64,000 nucleotides of DNA, taken from the NCBI GenBank assembly GCA_951799425.1, contig OX637397.1, forward strand, positions 40,962,409 through 41,026,408, read 5' to 3'. This document shows, piece by piece, positions 40,530 to 54,619 of the stretch. Below the pieces are notes generated by a model. It was not told the origin of the DNA. It was given only the letters and a program-made list of their open reading frames with translations, and did not search any database. Origin of the DNA: Ilex aquifolium. Taxonomy: Eukaryota > Streptophyta > Magnoliopsida > Aquifoliales > Aquifoliaceae. Every line of letters starts with the position of its first letter. The stretch's first letter is position 1. A program made the position numbers and the translations under genes.

Positions 40530-41672
40530 GACATAACCTTTTCTCCCGAACTCGGATTGAGCTAATTCTTGCGGCATTGTAAAGAGAACTTGAAACCCTA
40601 ACCAAAATATTCAGATTAAAATTGGAGATTCATCTTCTAACAAGTTAGAAATTGTGATGGAAGTTTGGTATAGTTGGCCATTCCCCTCCCCAATGAAAGA
40701 AAAAAGTAATTTCCCATTCTTTAGTATTTCTGACATAACTTTTTACTCCGGTCTCTGATTAAGATGATTCTTGCGGCATTGTAAAGAATTCTTGAATCCC
40801 TAACCATTTTATTCACATCAAAAGTCATGAAAAATCCTCTAGCATGGGCTATATTGTAACGCAAGTTTGGTGTAATAAGTAGCCCTCCTTTAAAATGAAA
40901 TAGTATATCCGACATAACCTTTTCTCCCGAACTCGGATTGAGCTAATTCTTGCGGCATTGTAAAGAGAACTTGAAACCCTAACCAATATATTCAGATCAA
41001 AATTGGTGATTCATCTTCTAACAAGTTCGAAATTGTGATGAAAGTTTGGTATAGTTGGCCATTCCCCTCCCCAATGAAAGAAAAAAGTAATTTCCCATTC
41101 TTTAGTATTTCTGACATAACTTTTTACTCCGGTCTCTGATTAAGATGATTCTTGCGGCATTGTAAAGAATTCTTGAATCTCTAACCATTTTATTCACATC
41201 AAAAGTCATGAAAAATCCTCTAGCATGGGCTATATTGTAACGCAAGTTTGGTGTAATAAGTAGTCCTCCTTTAAAATGAAATAGTATATCCCACATAACT
41301 TTTTCTCCCGAACTCGGATTGAGCTAATTCTTACGGCATTGTAAAGAGAACTTGAAACCCTAACCAATATATTCAGATCAAAATTGGTGATTCATCTTCT
41401 CACAAGTTCGAAATTGTGATGGAAGTTTGGTATAGTTGGCCATTCCCCTCCCCAATGAAAGAAAAAAGTAATTTCCCATTCTTTAGTATTTCTGACATAA
41501 CTTTTTATTCCGGTCTCTGATTAAGATGATTCTTCCGGCATTGTAAAGAATTCTTGAATCCCTAACCATTTTATTCACATCAAACGTCATGAAAAATCCT
41601 CTAGCATGGCCTATATTGTAACGCAAGTTTGGTGTAATAAGTAGTCCTCCTTTAAAATGAAATAGTATATCC

Positions 41673-42052
41673 GACATAACCTTTTGTCTCGAAGTCGGAT
41701 TGAGCTAATTTTGCGGCACTGTAAAGAGAACTTGAAACCATAACCAATATATTCAGATCAAAATTGGTGATTCATCTTCTAACAAGTTCGAAATTGTGAT
41801 GGAAGTTTGGTATAGTTGGCCATTCCCCTCCCCAATGAAAGAAAAAAGTAATTTCCCATTCTTTAGTATTTCTGACATAACTTTTTACTCCGGTCTCTGA
41901 TTAAGATGATTCTTCCGGCATTGTAAAGAATTCTTGAATCCCTAACCATTTTATTCACATAAAAACTCATGAAAAATCCTCTAGCATGGGCTATATTGTA
42001 ACACAAGTTTGGTGTAATAAGTAGTCCTCCTTTAAAATGAAATAGTATATCC
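41673..42052. repeat. 380-bp monomer, derived form
   Basis: Has the same 1-bp loss (GCTAATTTTG at 41,704) plus the linked cluster TTTTGTCTCGAAGTCGG upstream, where the common form has TTTTCTCCCGAACTCGG. First appearance of the derived form in the window. Confidence 0.9.
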
Positions 42053-42432
42053 GACATAACCTTTTCTCCCGAACTCGGATTGAGCTAATTTTGCGGCACT
42101 GTAAAGAGAACTTGAAACCATAACCAATATATTCAGATCAAAATTGGTGATTCAACTTCTAACAAGTTCGAAATTGTGATGGAAGTTTGGTATAGTTGGC
42201 CATTCCCCTCCCCAATGAAAGAAAAAAGTAATTTCCCATTCTTTAGTATTTCTGACATAAGTTTTTACTCCGGTCTCTGATTAAGATGATTCTTCCGGCA
42301 TTGTAAAGAATTCTTGAATCCCTAACCATTTTATTCACATAAAAACTCATGAAAAATCCTCTAGCATGGGCTATATTGTAACACAAGTTTGGTGTAATAA
42401 GTAGTCCTCCTTTAAAATGAAATAGTATATCC
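42053..42432. repeat. 380-bp monomer, simpler form
   Basis: Second copy without the GTCTCGAAGTCGG cluster; deletion marker at 42,084. It directly follows another 380-bp monomer, and it is the 1,903-bp duplicate of the copy starting at 40,150, sharing GATTCAACTTC. Confidence 0.9.
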
Positions 42433-43575
42433 GACATAACCTTTTCTCCCGAACTCGGATTGAGCTAATTCTTGCGGCATTGTAAAGAGAACTTGAAACC
42501 CTAACCAAAATATTCAGATTAAAATTGGAGATTCATCTTCTAACAAGTTAGAAATTGTGATGGAAGTTTGGTATAGTTGGCCATTCCCCTCCCCAATGAA
42601 AGAAAAAAGTAGTTTCCCATTCTTTAGTATTTCTGACATAACTTTTTACTCCGGTCTCTGATTAAGATGATTCTTGCGGCATTGTAAAGAATTCTTGAAT
42701 CCCTAACCATTTTATTCACATCAAAAGTCATGAAAAATCCTCTAGCATGGGCTATATTGTAACGCAAGTTTGGTGTAATAAGTAGCCCTCCTTTAAAATG
42801 AAATAGTATATCCGACATAACCTTTTCTCCCGAACTCGGATTGAGCTAATTCTTGCGGCATTGTAAAGAGAACTTGAAACCCTAACCAATATATTCAGAT
42901 CAAAATTGGTGATTCATCTTCTAACAAGTTCGAAATTGTGATGAAAGTTTGTTATAGTTGGCCATTCCCCTCCCCAATGAAAGAAAAAAGTAATTTCCCA
43001 TTCTTTAGTATTTCTGACATAACTTTTTACTCCGGTCTCTGATTAAGATGATTCTTGCGGCATTGTAAAGAATTCTTGAATCTCTAACCATTTTATTCAC
43101 ATCAAAAGTCATGAAAAATCCTCTAGCATGGGCTATATTGTAACGCAAGTTTGGTGTAATAAGTAGTCCTCCTTTAAAATGAAATAGTATATCCCACATA
43201 ACTTTTTCTCCCGAACTCGGATTGAGCTAATTCTTACGGCATTGTAAAGAGAACTTGAAACCCTAACCAATATATTCAGATCAAAATTGGTGATTCATCT
43301 TCTCACAAGTTCGAAATTGTGATGGAAGTTTGGTATAGTTGGCCATTCCCCTCCCCAATGAAAGAAAAAAGTAATTTCCCATTCTTTAGTATTTCTGACA
43401 TAACTTTTTATTCCGGTCTCTGATTAAGATGATTCTTCCGGCATTGTAAAGAATTCTTGAATCCCTAACCATTTTATTCACATCAAACGTCATGAAAAAT
43501 CCTCTAGCATGGCCTATATTGTAACGCAAGTTTGGTGTAATAAGTAGTCCTCCTTTAAAATGAAATAGTATATCC

Positions 43576-43955
43576 GACATAACCTTTTGTCTCGAAGTCG
43601 GATTGAGCTAATTTTGCGGCACTGTAAAGAGAACTTGAAACCATAACCAATATATTCAGATCAAAATTGGTGATTCATCTTCTAACAAGTTCGAAATTGT
43701 GATGGAAGTTTGGTATAGTTGGCCATTCCCCTCCCCAATGAAAGAAAAAAGTAATTTCCCATTCTTTAGTATTTCTGACATAACTTTTTACTCCGGTCTC
43801 TGATTAAGATGATTCTTCCGGCATTGTAAAGAATTCTTGAATCCCTAACCATTTTATTCACATAAAAACTCATGAAAAATCCTCTAGCATGGGCTATATT
43901 GTAACACAAGTTTGGTGTAATAAGTAGTCCTCCTTTAAAATGAAATAGTATATCC
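43576..43955. repeat. 380-bp monomer, derived form
   Basis: Marker at 43,607 with GTCTCGAAGTCGG. It is the 1,903-bp duplicate of the copy at 41,673 and shares TTTTTATTCCGG in the monomer before it. Confidence 0.9.
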
Positions 43956-45860
43956 GACATAACCTTTTCTCCCGAACTCGGATTGAGCTAATTCTTGCGG
44001 CATTGTAAAGAGAACTTGAAACCCTAACCAAAATATTCAGATCAAAATTGGAGATTCATCTTCTAACAAGTTAGAAATTGTGATGGCAGTTTGGTATAGT
44101 TGGCCATTCCCCTCCCCAATGAAAGAAAAAAGTAATTTCCCATTCTTTAGTATTTCTGACATAACTTTTTACTCCGGTCTCTGATTAAGATGATTCTTGC
44201 GGCATTGTAAAGAATTATTGAATCCCTAACCATTTTATTCACATCAAAAGTCATGAAAAATCCTCTAGCATGGGCTATATTGTAACGCAAGTTTGGTGTA
44301 ATAAGTAGTCCTCCTTTAAAATGAAATAGTATATCCGACATAACCTTTTCTCCCGAACTCGGATTGAGCTAATTCTTGCGGCATTGTAAAGAGAACTTGA
44401 AACCCTAACCAATATATTCAGATCAAAATTGGTGATTCATCTTCTAACAAGTTCAAAATTGTGATGGAAGTTTGGTATAGTTGGCCATTCCCCTCCCCAA
44501 GGAAAGAAAAAAGTAATTTCCCATTCTTTAGTATTTCTGACATAACTTTTTACTCCGGTCTCTGATTAAGATGATTCTTGCGGCATTGTAAAGAATTCTT
44601 GAATCTCTAACCATTTTATTCACATCAAAAGTCATGAAAAATCCTCTAGCATGGACTATATTGTAACGCAAGTTTGGTGTAATAAGTAGTCCTCCTTTAA
44701 AATGAAATAGTATATCCGACATAAATTTTTCTCCCGAACTCGGATTGAGCTAATTCTTGCGGCATTGTAAAGAGAACTTGAAACCCTAACCAATATATTC
44801 AGATCAAAATTGGTGATTCATCTTCTAAAAAGTTCGAAATTGTGATGGAAGTTTGGTATAGTTGGCAATTCCCCTCCCCAATGAAAGAAAAAAGTAATTT
44901 CCCATTCTTTAGTATTTCTGACATAACTTTTTACTCCGGTCTCTGATTAAGATGATTCTTGCGGAATTGTATAGAATTCTTGAATCCCTAACCATTTTAT
45001 TCACATCAAAAGTCATGAAAAATCCTCTAGCATGGGCTATATTGTAACGCAAGTTTGGTGTAATAAGTAGTCCTCCTTTAAAATGAAATAGCATATCCGA
45101 CATAACTTTTTCTCCCGAACTCGGATTGAGCTAATTCTTGCGGCATTGTAAAGAGAACTTGAAACCCTAACCAATATATTCAGATCAAAATTGGTGATTC
45201 ATCTTCTAACAAGTTCGAAATTGTGATGGAAGTTCGGTATAGTTGGCCATTCCCCTCCCCAATGAAAGAAAAAAGTAATTTCCCGTTCTTTAGTATTTCT
45301 GACATAACTTTTTACTCCGGTCTCTGATTAAGATGATTCATCCGGCATTGTAAATAATTCGTGAATCCCTAACCATTTTATTCACATCAAAAGTCATGAA
45401 AAATCCTCTAGCATGGGCTATATTGTAACGCAAGTTTGGTGTAATAAGTAGTCCTCCTTTAAAATGAAATAGTATATCCCACATAACTTTTTCTCCCGAA
45501 CTCGGATTGAGCTAATTCTTACGGCATTGTAAAGAGAACTTGAAACCCTAACCAATATATTCAGATCAAAATTGGTGATTCATCTTCTCACAAGTTCGAA
45601 ATTGTGATGGAAGTTTGGTATAGTTGGCCATTCCCCTCCCCAATGAAAGAAAAAAGTAATTTCCCATTCTTTAGTATTTCTGACATAACTTTTTACTCCG
45701 GTCTCTGATTAAGATGATTCTTCCGGCATTGTAAAGAATTCTTGAATCCCTAACCATTTTATTCACATCAAACGTCATGAAAAATCCTCTAGCATGGCCT
45801 ATATTGTAACGCAAGTTTGGTGTAATAAGTAGTCCTCCTTTAAAATGAAATAGTATATCC

Positions 45861-46240
45861 GACATAACCTTTTGTCTCGAAGTCGGATTGAGCTAATTTT
45901 GCGGCACTGTAAAGAGAACTTGAAACCATAACCAATATATTCAGATCAAAATTGGTGATTCATCTTCTAACAAGTTCGAAATTGTGATGGAAGTTTGGTA
46001 TAGTTGGCCATTCCCCTCCCCAATGAAAGAAAAAAATAATTTCCCATTCTTTAGTATTTCTGACATAACTTTTTACTCCGGTCTCTGATTAAGATGATTC
46101 TTCCGGCATTGTAAAGAATTCTTGAATCCCTAACCATTTTATTCACATAAAAACTCATGAAAAATCCTCTAGCATGGGCTATATTGTAACACAAGTTTGG
46201 TGTAATAAGTAGTCCTCCTTTAAAATGAAATAGTATATCC
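45861..46240. repeat. 380-bp monomer, derived form
   Basis: Marker at 45,892 with GTCTCGAAGTCGG; six monomers after the previous one. It ends with the rare AAAAAATAATTTCC, which ties it to the copy at 49,288. Confidence 0.9.
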
Positions 46241-47383
46241 GACATAACCTTTTCTCCCGAACTCGGATTGTGCTAATTCTTGCGGCATTGTAAAGAGAAC
46301 TTGAAACCCTAACCAAAATATTCAGATCAAAATTGGAGATTCATCTTCTAACAAGTTAGAAATTGTGATGGCAGTTTGGTATAGTTGGCCATTCCCCTCC
46401 CCAATGAAAGAAAAAAGTAATTTCCCATTCTTTAGTATTTCTGACATAACTTTTTACTCCGGTCTCTGATTAAGATGATTCTTGCGGCATTGTAAAGAAT
46501 TCTTGAATCCCTAACCATTTTATTCACATCAAAAGTCATGAAAAATCCTCTAGCATGGGCTATATGGTAACGCAAGTTTGGTGTAATAAGTAGTCCTCCT
46601 TTAAAATGAAATAGTATATCCGACATAACCTTTTCTCCCGAACTCGGATTGAGCTAATTCTTGCGGCATTGTAAAGAGAACTTGAAACCCTAACCAATAT
46701 ATTCAGATCAAAATTGGTGATTCATCTTCTAACAAGTTCGAAATTGTGATGAAAGTTTGGTATAGTTGGCCATTCCCCTCCCCAATGAAAGAAAAAAGTA
46801 ATTTCCCATTCTTTAGTATTTCTGACATAACTTTTTACTCCGGTCTCTGATTAAGATGATTCTTGCGGCATTGTAAAGAATTCTTGAATCTCTAACCATT
46901 TTATTCACATCAAAAGTCATGAAAAATCCTCTAGCATGGGCTATATTGTAACGCAAGTTTGGTGTAATAAGTAGTCCTCCTTTAAAATGAAATAGTATAT
47001 CCCACATAACTTTTTCTCCCGAACTCGGATTGAGCTAATTCTTACGGCATTGTAAAGAGAACTTGAAACCCTAACCAATATATTCAGATCAAAATTGGTG
47101 ATTCATCTTCTCACAAGTTCGAAATTGTGATGGAAGTTTGGTATAGTTGGCCATTCCCCTCCCCAATGAAAGAAAAAAGTAATTTCCCATTCTTTAGTAT
47201 TTCTGACATAACTTTTTATTCCGGTCTCTGATTAAGATGATTCTTCCGGCATTGTAAAGAATTCTTGAATCCCTAACCATTTTATTCACATCAAACGTCA
47301 TGAAAAATCCTCTAGCATGGCCTATATTGTAACGCAAGTTTGGTGTAATAAGTAGTCCTCCTTTAAAATGAAATAGTATATCC

Positions 47384-47763
47384 GACATAACCTTTTGTCT
47401 CGAAGTCGGATTGAGCTAATTTTGCGGCACTGTAAAGAGAACTTGAAACCATAACCAATATATTCAGATCAAAATTGGTGATTCATCTTCTAACAAGTTC
47501 GAAATTGTGATGGAAGTTTGGTATAGTTGGCCATTCCCCTCCCCAATGAAAGAAAAAAGTAATTTCCCATTCTTTAGTATTTCTGACATAACTTTTTACT
47601 CCGGTCTCTGATTAAGATGATTCTTCCGGCATTGTAAAGAATTCTTGAATCCCTAACCATTTTATTCACATAAAAACTCATGAAAAATCCTCTAGCATGG
47701 GCTATATTGTAACGCAAGTTTGGTGTAATAAGTAGTCCTCCTTTAAAATGAAATAGTATATCC
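47384..47763. repeat. 380-bp monomer, derived form
   Basis: Marker at 47,415 with GTCTCGAAGTCGG. Its half B keeps GTAACGC where most siblings have GTAACAC, so it sits at a junction between two exchange blocks. Confidence 0.9.
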
Positions 47764-49287
47764 GACATAACCTTTTCTCCCGAACTCGGATTGAGCTAAT
47801 TCTTGCGGCATTGTAAAGAGAACTTGAAACCCTAACCAATATATTCAGATCAAAATTGGTGATTCATCTTCTAACAAGTTCAAAATTGTGATGGAAGTTT
47901 GGTATAGTTGGCCATTCCCCTCCCCAAGGAAAGAAAAAAGTAATTTCCCATTCTTTAGTATTTCTGACATAACTTTTTACTCCGGTCTCTGATTAAGATG
48001 ATTCTTGCGGCATTGTAAAGAATTCTTGAATCTCTAACCATTTTATTCACATCAAAAGTCATGAAAAATCCTCTAGCATGGGCTATATTGTAACGCAAGT
48101 TTGGTGTAATAAGTAGTCCTCCTTTAAAATGAAATAGTATATCCGACATAAATTTTTCTCCCGAACTCGGATTGAGCTAATTCTTGCGGCATTGTAAAGA
48201 GAACTTGAAACCCTAACCAATATATTCAGATCAAAATTGGTGATTCATCTTCTAAAAAGTTCGAAATTGTGATGGAAGTTTGGTATAGTTGGCAATTCCC
48301 CTCCCCAATGAAAGAAAAAAGTAATTTCCCATTCTTTAGTATTTCTGACATAACTTTTTACTCCGGTCTCTGATTAAGATGATTCTTGCGGAATTGTATA
48401 GAATTCTTGAATCCCTAACCATTTTATTCACATCAAAAGTCATGAAAAATCCTCTAGCATGGGCTATATTGTAACGCAAGTTTGGTGTAATAAGTAGTCC
48501 TCCTTTAAAATGAAATAGCATATCCGACATAACTTTTTCTCCCGAACTCGGATTGAGCTAATTCTTGCGGCATTGTAAAGAGAACTTGAAACCCTAACCA
48601 ATATATTCAGATCAAAATTGGTGATTCATCTTCTAACAAGTTCGAAATTGTGATGGAAGTTCGGTATAGTTGGCCATTCCCCTCCCCAATGAAAGAAAAA
48701 AGTAATTTCCCGTTCTTTAGTATTTCTGACATAACTTTTTACTCCGGTCTCTGATTAAGATGATTCATCCGGCATTGTAAAGAATTCGTGAATCCCTAAC
48801 CATTTTATTCACATCAAAAGTCATGAAAAATCCTCTAGCATGGGCTATATTGTAACGCAAGTTTGGTGTAATAAGTAGTCCTCCTTTAAAATGAAATAGT
48901 ATATCCCACATAACTTTTTCTCCCGAACTCGGATTGAGCTAATTCTTACGGCATTGTAAAGAGAACTTGAAACCCTAACCAATATATTCAGATCAAAATT
49001 GGTGATTCATCTTCTCACAAGTTCGAAATTGTGATGGAAGTTTGGTATAGTTGGCCATTCCCCTCCCCAATGAAAGAAAAAAGTAATTTCCCATTCTTTA
49101 GTATTTCTGACATAACTTTTTACTCCGGTCTCTTATTAAGATGATTCTTCCGGCATTGTAAAGAATTCTTGAATCCCTAACCATTTTATTCACATCAAAC
49201 GTCATGAAAAATCCTCTAGCATGGCCTATATTGTAACGCAAGTTTGGTGTAATAAGTAGTCCTCCTTTAAAATGAAATAGTATATCC

Positions 49288-49667
49288 GACATAACCTTTT
49301 GTCTCGAAGTCGGATTGAGCTAATTTTGCGGCACTGTAAAGAGAACTTGAAACCATAACCAATATATTCAGATCAAAATTGGTGATTCATCTTCTAACAA
49401 GTTCGAAATTGTGATGGAAGTTTGGTATAGTTGGCCATTCCCCTCCCCAATGAAAGAAAAAAATAATTTCCCATTCTTTAGTATTTCTGACATAACTTTT
49501 TACTCCGGTCTCTGATTAAGATGATTCTTCCGGCATTGTAAAGAATTCTTGAATCCCTAACCATTTTATTCACATAAAAACTCATGAAAAATCCTCTAGC
49601 ATGGGCTATATTGTAACACAAGTTTGGTGTAATAAGTAGTCCTCCTTTAAAATGAAATAGTATATCC
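49288..49667. repeat. 380-bp monomer, derived form
   Basis: Marker at 49,319 with GTCTCGAAGTCGG. It is the 3,427-bp duplicate of the copy at 45,861, including AAAAAATAATTTCC. Confidence 0.9.
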
Positions 49668-50999
49668 GACATAACCTTTTCTCCCGGACTCGGATTGTGC
49701 TAATTCTTGCGGCATTGTAAAGAGAACTTGAAACCCTAACCAAAATATTCAGATCAAAATTGGAGATTCATCTTCTAACAAGTTAGAAATTGTGATGGCA
49801 GTTTGGTATAGTTGGCCATTCCCCTCCCCAATGAAAGAAAAAAGTAATTTCCCATTCTTTAGTATTTCTGACATAACTTTTTACTCCGGTCTCTGATTAA
49901 GATGATTCTTGCGGCATTGTAAAGAATTCTTGAATCCCTAACCATTTTATTCACATCAAAAGTCATGAAAAATCCTCTAGCATGGGCTATATTGTAACGC
50001 AAGTTTGGTGTAATAAGTAGTCCTCCTTTAAAATGAAATAGTATATCCGACATAACCTTTTCTCCCGAACTCGGATTGAGCTAATTCTTGCGGCATTGTA
50101 AAGAGAACTTGAAACCCTAACCAATATATTCAGATCAAAATTGGTGATTCATCTTCTAACAAGTTCAAAATTGTGATGGAAGTTTGGTATAGTTGGCCAT
50201 TCCCCTCCCCAAGGAAAGAAAAAAGTAATTTCCCATTCTTTAGTATTTCTGACATAACTTTTTACTCCGGTCTCTGATTAAGATGATTCTTGCGGCATTG
50301 TAAAGAATTCTTGAATCTCTAACCATTTTATTCACATCAAAAGTCATGAAAAATCCTCTAGCATGGACTATATTGTAACGCAAGTTTGGTGTAATAAGTA
50401 GTCCTCCTTTAAAATGAAATAGTATATCCGACATAAATTTTTCTCCCGAACTCGGATTGAGCTAATTCTTGCGGCATTGTAAAGAGAACTTGAAACCCTA
50501 ACCAATATATTCAGATCAAAATTGGTGATTCATCTTCTAAAAAGTTCGAAATTGTGATGGAAGTTTGGTATAGTTGGCAATTCCCCTCCCCAATGAAAGA
50601 AAAAAGTAATTTCTCATTCTTTAGTATTTCTGACATAACTTTTTACTCCGGTCTCTGATTAAGATGATTCTTGCGGAATTGTATAGAATTCTTGAATCCC
50701 TAACCATTTTATTCACATCAAAAGTCATGAAAAATCCTCTAGCATGGGCTATATTGTAACGCAAGTTTGGTGTAATAAGTAGTCCTCCTTTAAAATGAAA
50801 TAGCATATCCGACATAACTTTTTCTCCCGAACTCGGATTGAGCTAATTCTTGCGGCATTGTAAAGAGAACTTGAAACCCTAACCAATATATTCAGATCAA
50901 AATTGGTGATTCATCTTCTAACAAGTTCGAAATTGTGATGGAAGTTTGGTATAGTTGGCCATTCCCCTCCCCAATGAAAGAAAAAAGTAATTTCCCGTT

Positions 51000-53285
51000 C
51001 TTTAGTATTTCTGACATAACTTTTTACTCCGGTCTCTGATTAAGATGATTTTTGCGGCATTGAAAATAATTCTTGAATCCCTAACCATTTTATTCACATC
51101 AAAAGTCATGAAAAATCCTCTAGCATGGGCTATATTGTAACGCAAGTTTGGTGTAATAAGTAGTCCTCCTTTAAAATGAAATAGTATATACCACATAACT
51201 TTTTCTCCCGAACTCGGATTGATCTAATTCTTGCGGCATTGTAAAGAGAACTTGAAACCCTAACCAATATATTCAGATCAAAATTGGTGATTCATCTTCT
51301 AACAAGTTTGAAATTGTGATGGAAGTTTGGTATAGTTGGCCATTCCCCTCCCCAATGAAAGAAAAAAGTAATTTCCCATTCTTTAGTATTTCTGACATAA
51401 CTTTTTACTCCGGTCTCTGATTAAGATGATTCTTCCGGCATTGTAAAGAATTCTTGAATCCCTAACCATTTTATTCACATCAAAAGTCATGAAAAATCCT
51501 CTAGCATGGGCTATATTGTAACGCAAGTTTGGTGTAATAAGTAGTCCTCATTTAAAATGAAATAGTATATCCCACATAACTTTTTCTCCCGAACTCGGAT
51601 TGATCTAATTCTTGCGGCATTGTAAAGAGAACTTGAAACCCTAACCAATATATTCAGATCAAAATTGGTGATTCATCTTCTAACAAGTTTGAAATTGTGA
51701 TGGAAGTTTGGTATAGTTGGCCATTCCCCTCCCCAATGAAAGAAAAAAGTAATTTCCCATTCTTTAGTATTTCTGACATAACTTTTTACTCCGGTCTCTG
51801 ATTAAGATGATTCTTGCGGCATTGTAAAGAATTCTTGAATCCCTAACCATTTTATTCACATCAAAAGTCATGAAAAATCCTCTAACATGGGCTATATTGT
51901 AACGCAAGTTTGGTGTAATAAGTAGTCCTCCTTTAAAATGAAATAGTATATCCGACATAACATTTTCTCCCGAACTCGGATTGAGCTAATTCTTGCGGCA
52001 TTGTAAAGAGAACTTGAAACCCTAACCAATATATTCAGATCAAAATTGGTGATTCATCTTCTAACAAGTTCAAAATTGTGATGGAAGTTTGGTATAGTTG
52101 GCCATTCCCCTCCCCAAGGAAAGAAAAAAGTAATTTCCCATTCTTTAGTATTTCTGACAAAACTTTTTACTCCGGTCTCTGATTAAGATGATTCTTGCGG
52201 CATTGTAAAGAATTCTTGAATCTCTAACCATTTTATTCACATCAAAAGTCATGAAAAATCCTCTAGCATGGGCTATATTGTAACGCAAGTTTGGTGTAAT
52301 AAGTAGTGCTCCTTTAAAATGAAATAGTATATCCCACATAACTTTTTCTCCCGAACTCGGATTGAGCTAATTCTTACGGCATTGTAAAGAGAACTTGAAA
52401 CCCTAACCAATATATTCAGATCAAAATTGGTGATTCATCTTCTCACAAGTTCGAAATTGTGATGGAAGTTTGGTATAGTTGGCCATTCCCCTCCCCAATG
52501 AAAGAAAAAAGTAATTTCCCATTCTTTAGTATTTCTGACATAACTTTTTACTCCGGTCTCTGATTAAGATGATTCTTCCGGCATTGTAAAGAATTCTTGA
52601 ATCCCTAACCATTTTATTCACATCAAACGTCATGAAAAATCCTCTAGCATGGCCTATATTGTAACGCAAGTTTGGTGTAATAAGTAGTCCTCCTTTAAAA
52701 TGAAATAGTATATCCGACATAACCTTTTGTCTCGAAGTCGGATTGAGCTAATTTTGCGGCACTGTAAAGAGAACTTGAAACCATAACCAATATATTCAGA
52801 TCAAAATTGGTGATTCATCTTCTAACAAGTTCGAAATTGTGATGGAAGTTTGGTATAGTTGGCCATTCCCCTCCCCAATGAAAGAAAAAAGTAATTTCCC
52901 ATTCTTTAGTATTTATGACATAACTTTTTACTCCGGTCTCTGATTAAGATGATTCTTCCGGCATTGTAAAGAATTCGTGAATCCCTAACCATTTTATTCA
53001 CATCAAAAGTCTTGAAAAATCCTCTAGCATGGGCTATATTGTAACGCAAGTTTGGTGTAATAAGTAGTCCTCCTTTAAAATGAAATAGTATATCCGACAT
53101 AACCTTTTCTCCCGAACTCGGATTGAGCTAATTCTTGCGGCATTGTAAAGAGAACTTGAAACCCTAACCAATATATTCAGATCAAAATTGGAGATTCATC
53201 TTCTAACAAGTTCGAAATTGTGATGGAAGTTTGGTATAGTTGGCCATTCCCCTCCCCAATGAAAGAAAAAAGTAATTTCCCATTC
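51000..53285. repeat. Transitional stretch with one-off monomers
   Basis: Ordinary satellite, but with few clean long-range partners. It holds GATGATTTTTGCGG with TTGAAAATAATTC (near 51,047-51,070), TATATACCACATAAC (51,185), AGTCCTCATTTAAA (near 51,544), CTGACAAAAC (near 52,154) and the TATTTATGACAT half B near 52,912. Several of these types reappear inside the following 10-mer in slightly different form, for instance the TATATACCAC monomer near 56,135 and 59,944. This stretch may be close to the source of that block. Confidence 0.6.
52716..53095. repeat. 380-bp monomer, derived form
   Basis: Marker at 52,747 with GTCTCGAAGTCGG. It is followed by an unusual half B with TATTTATGACAT, GAATTCGTGAATC and AAAGTCTTGAAAAA, unlike the half B after the other 380-bp copies. 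Confidence 0.9.
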
Positions 53286-53476
53286 TTTAGTATTTCGGAC
53301 ATAACTTTTTACTCCGGTCTCTGATTAAGATGATTCTTGCGGCATTGTAAAGAATTATTGAATCCCTAACCATTTTCTTCACATCAAAAGTCATGAAAAA
53401 TCCTCTAGCATGGGCTATATTGTAACGCAAATTTGGTGTAATAAGTAGTCCTCCTTTAAAATGAAATAGTATATCC

Positions 53477-54238
53477 GACATAACTTTTTCTCCCGAACTC
53501 GGATTGATCTAATTCTTGCGGCATTGTAAAGAGAACTTGAAACCCTAACCAATATATTCATATCAAAATTGGTGATTCATCTTCTAACAAGTTCAAAATT
53601 TTGATAAAAGTTTGGTATAGTTGGCCATTCCCCTCCCCGATGAAAGAAAAAAGTTATTTACCATTCTTTAGTATTTCTGACATAACTTTTTACTCCGGTC
53701 TCTGATTAAGATGATTCTTCCGGCATTGTAAAGAATTCTTCAATCCCTAACCATTTTATTCACATCAAAAGTCATGAAAAATCCTCTAGCATGGGCTATA
53801 TTGTAACGCAAGTTTGGTGTAATAAGTAGTCCTCCTTTAAAATGAAATAGTATATCGGACATAACGTTTTCTCCCGAACTCGGATTGAGCTAATTCATGC
53901 GGCATTGTAAAGAGAACTTGAAACCCAAACCAATATATTCATATCAAAGTTGTTGATTCATCTTCTAACAAGTTCGAAATTGTGATGGATGTTTGGTATA
54001 GTTGGCCATTCCCCTCCCCAATGAAAGAAAAAAGTAATTTCCCATTCTTTAGTATTTCTGACATAACTTTTTACTCCGGTCTCTGATTAAGATGATTCTT
54101 CCGGCATTGTAAAGAATTCTTGAATCTCTAACCATTTTATTCACATCAAAAGTCATGAAAAATCCTCTAGCATGGGCTATATTGTAACGCAAGTTTAGTG
54201 TAATAAGTAGTCCTCCTTTAAAATGAAATAGTATATCC
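53477..54238. repeat. Two most diverged monomers, copy 1
   Basis: Two successive monomers hold a cluster of private changes: TTCATATCAAAATTG, AAAATTTTGATAAAAG, CCCCGATGAAAG, AAAAAGTTATTTACC, TATCGGACATAACGTTTTC, AATTCATGCGGC, AACCCAAACC and AAAGTTGTTGATTC. They look older or less homogenised than the rest, yet were carried along whole in the 3,809-bp duplication. Confidence 0.75.
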
Positions 54239-54619
54239 CACATAACTTTTTCTCCCGAACTCGGATTGAGCTAATTCTTACGGCATTGTAAAGAGAACTT
54301 GAAACCCTAACCAATATATTCAGATCAAAATTGGTGATTCATCTTCTCACAAGTTCGAAATTGTGATGGAAGTTTGGTATAGTTGGCCATTCCCCTCCCC
54401 AATGAAAGAAAAAAGTAATTTCCCATTCTTTAGTATTTCTGACATAACTTTTTACTCCGGTCTCTGATTAAGATGATTCTTCCGGCATTGTAAAGAATTC
54501 TTGAATCCCTAACCATTTTATTCACATCAAACGTCATGAAAAATCCTCTAGCATGGCCTATATTGTAACGCAAGTTTGGTGTAATAAGTAGTCCTCCTTT
54601 AAAATGAAATAGTATATCC

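Larger units (their letters stand above)
40150..43985. repeat. Tandem duplication, 5-mer of 1,903 bp
   Basis: Monomers from about 40.15 to 42.05 kb are repeated from about 42.05 to 43.98 kb at offset 1,903 (5 x 381 - 2, because each copy holds two 380-bp monomers). Shared tags are GATTCAACTTCTAAC (about 40,246 and 42,149), CAAAATATTCAG with AAGTTAGAAATTG, AGTAGCCCTCC (about 40,879 and 42,782), GTGATGAAAGTTTG and TTTTTATTCCGG (about 41,503 and 43,406). Confidence 0.8.
44300..49850. repeat. 9-mer offset of 3,427 bp inside a mosaic
   Basis: The stretch about 44.3-46.6 kb matches about 47.7-50.0 kb at offset 3,427 (9 x 381 - 2). Tags are CCCCAAGGAAAG (about 44,496 and 47,923), GTTCGGTATAG (about 45,233 and 48,660), TTTCCCGTTC (45,281 and 48,708), AAAAAATAATTTCC (about 46,030 and 49,457) and GGATTGTGCTAATT (about 46,265 and 49,692). 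The block between them (about 46.7-47.7 kb) instead resembles 42.9-43.9 kb at offset 3,808. At least two exchange events of different register therefore overlap here. Confidence 0.7.
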
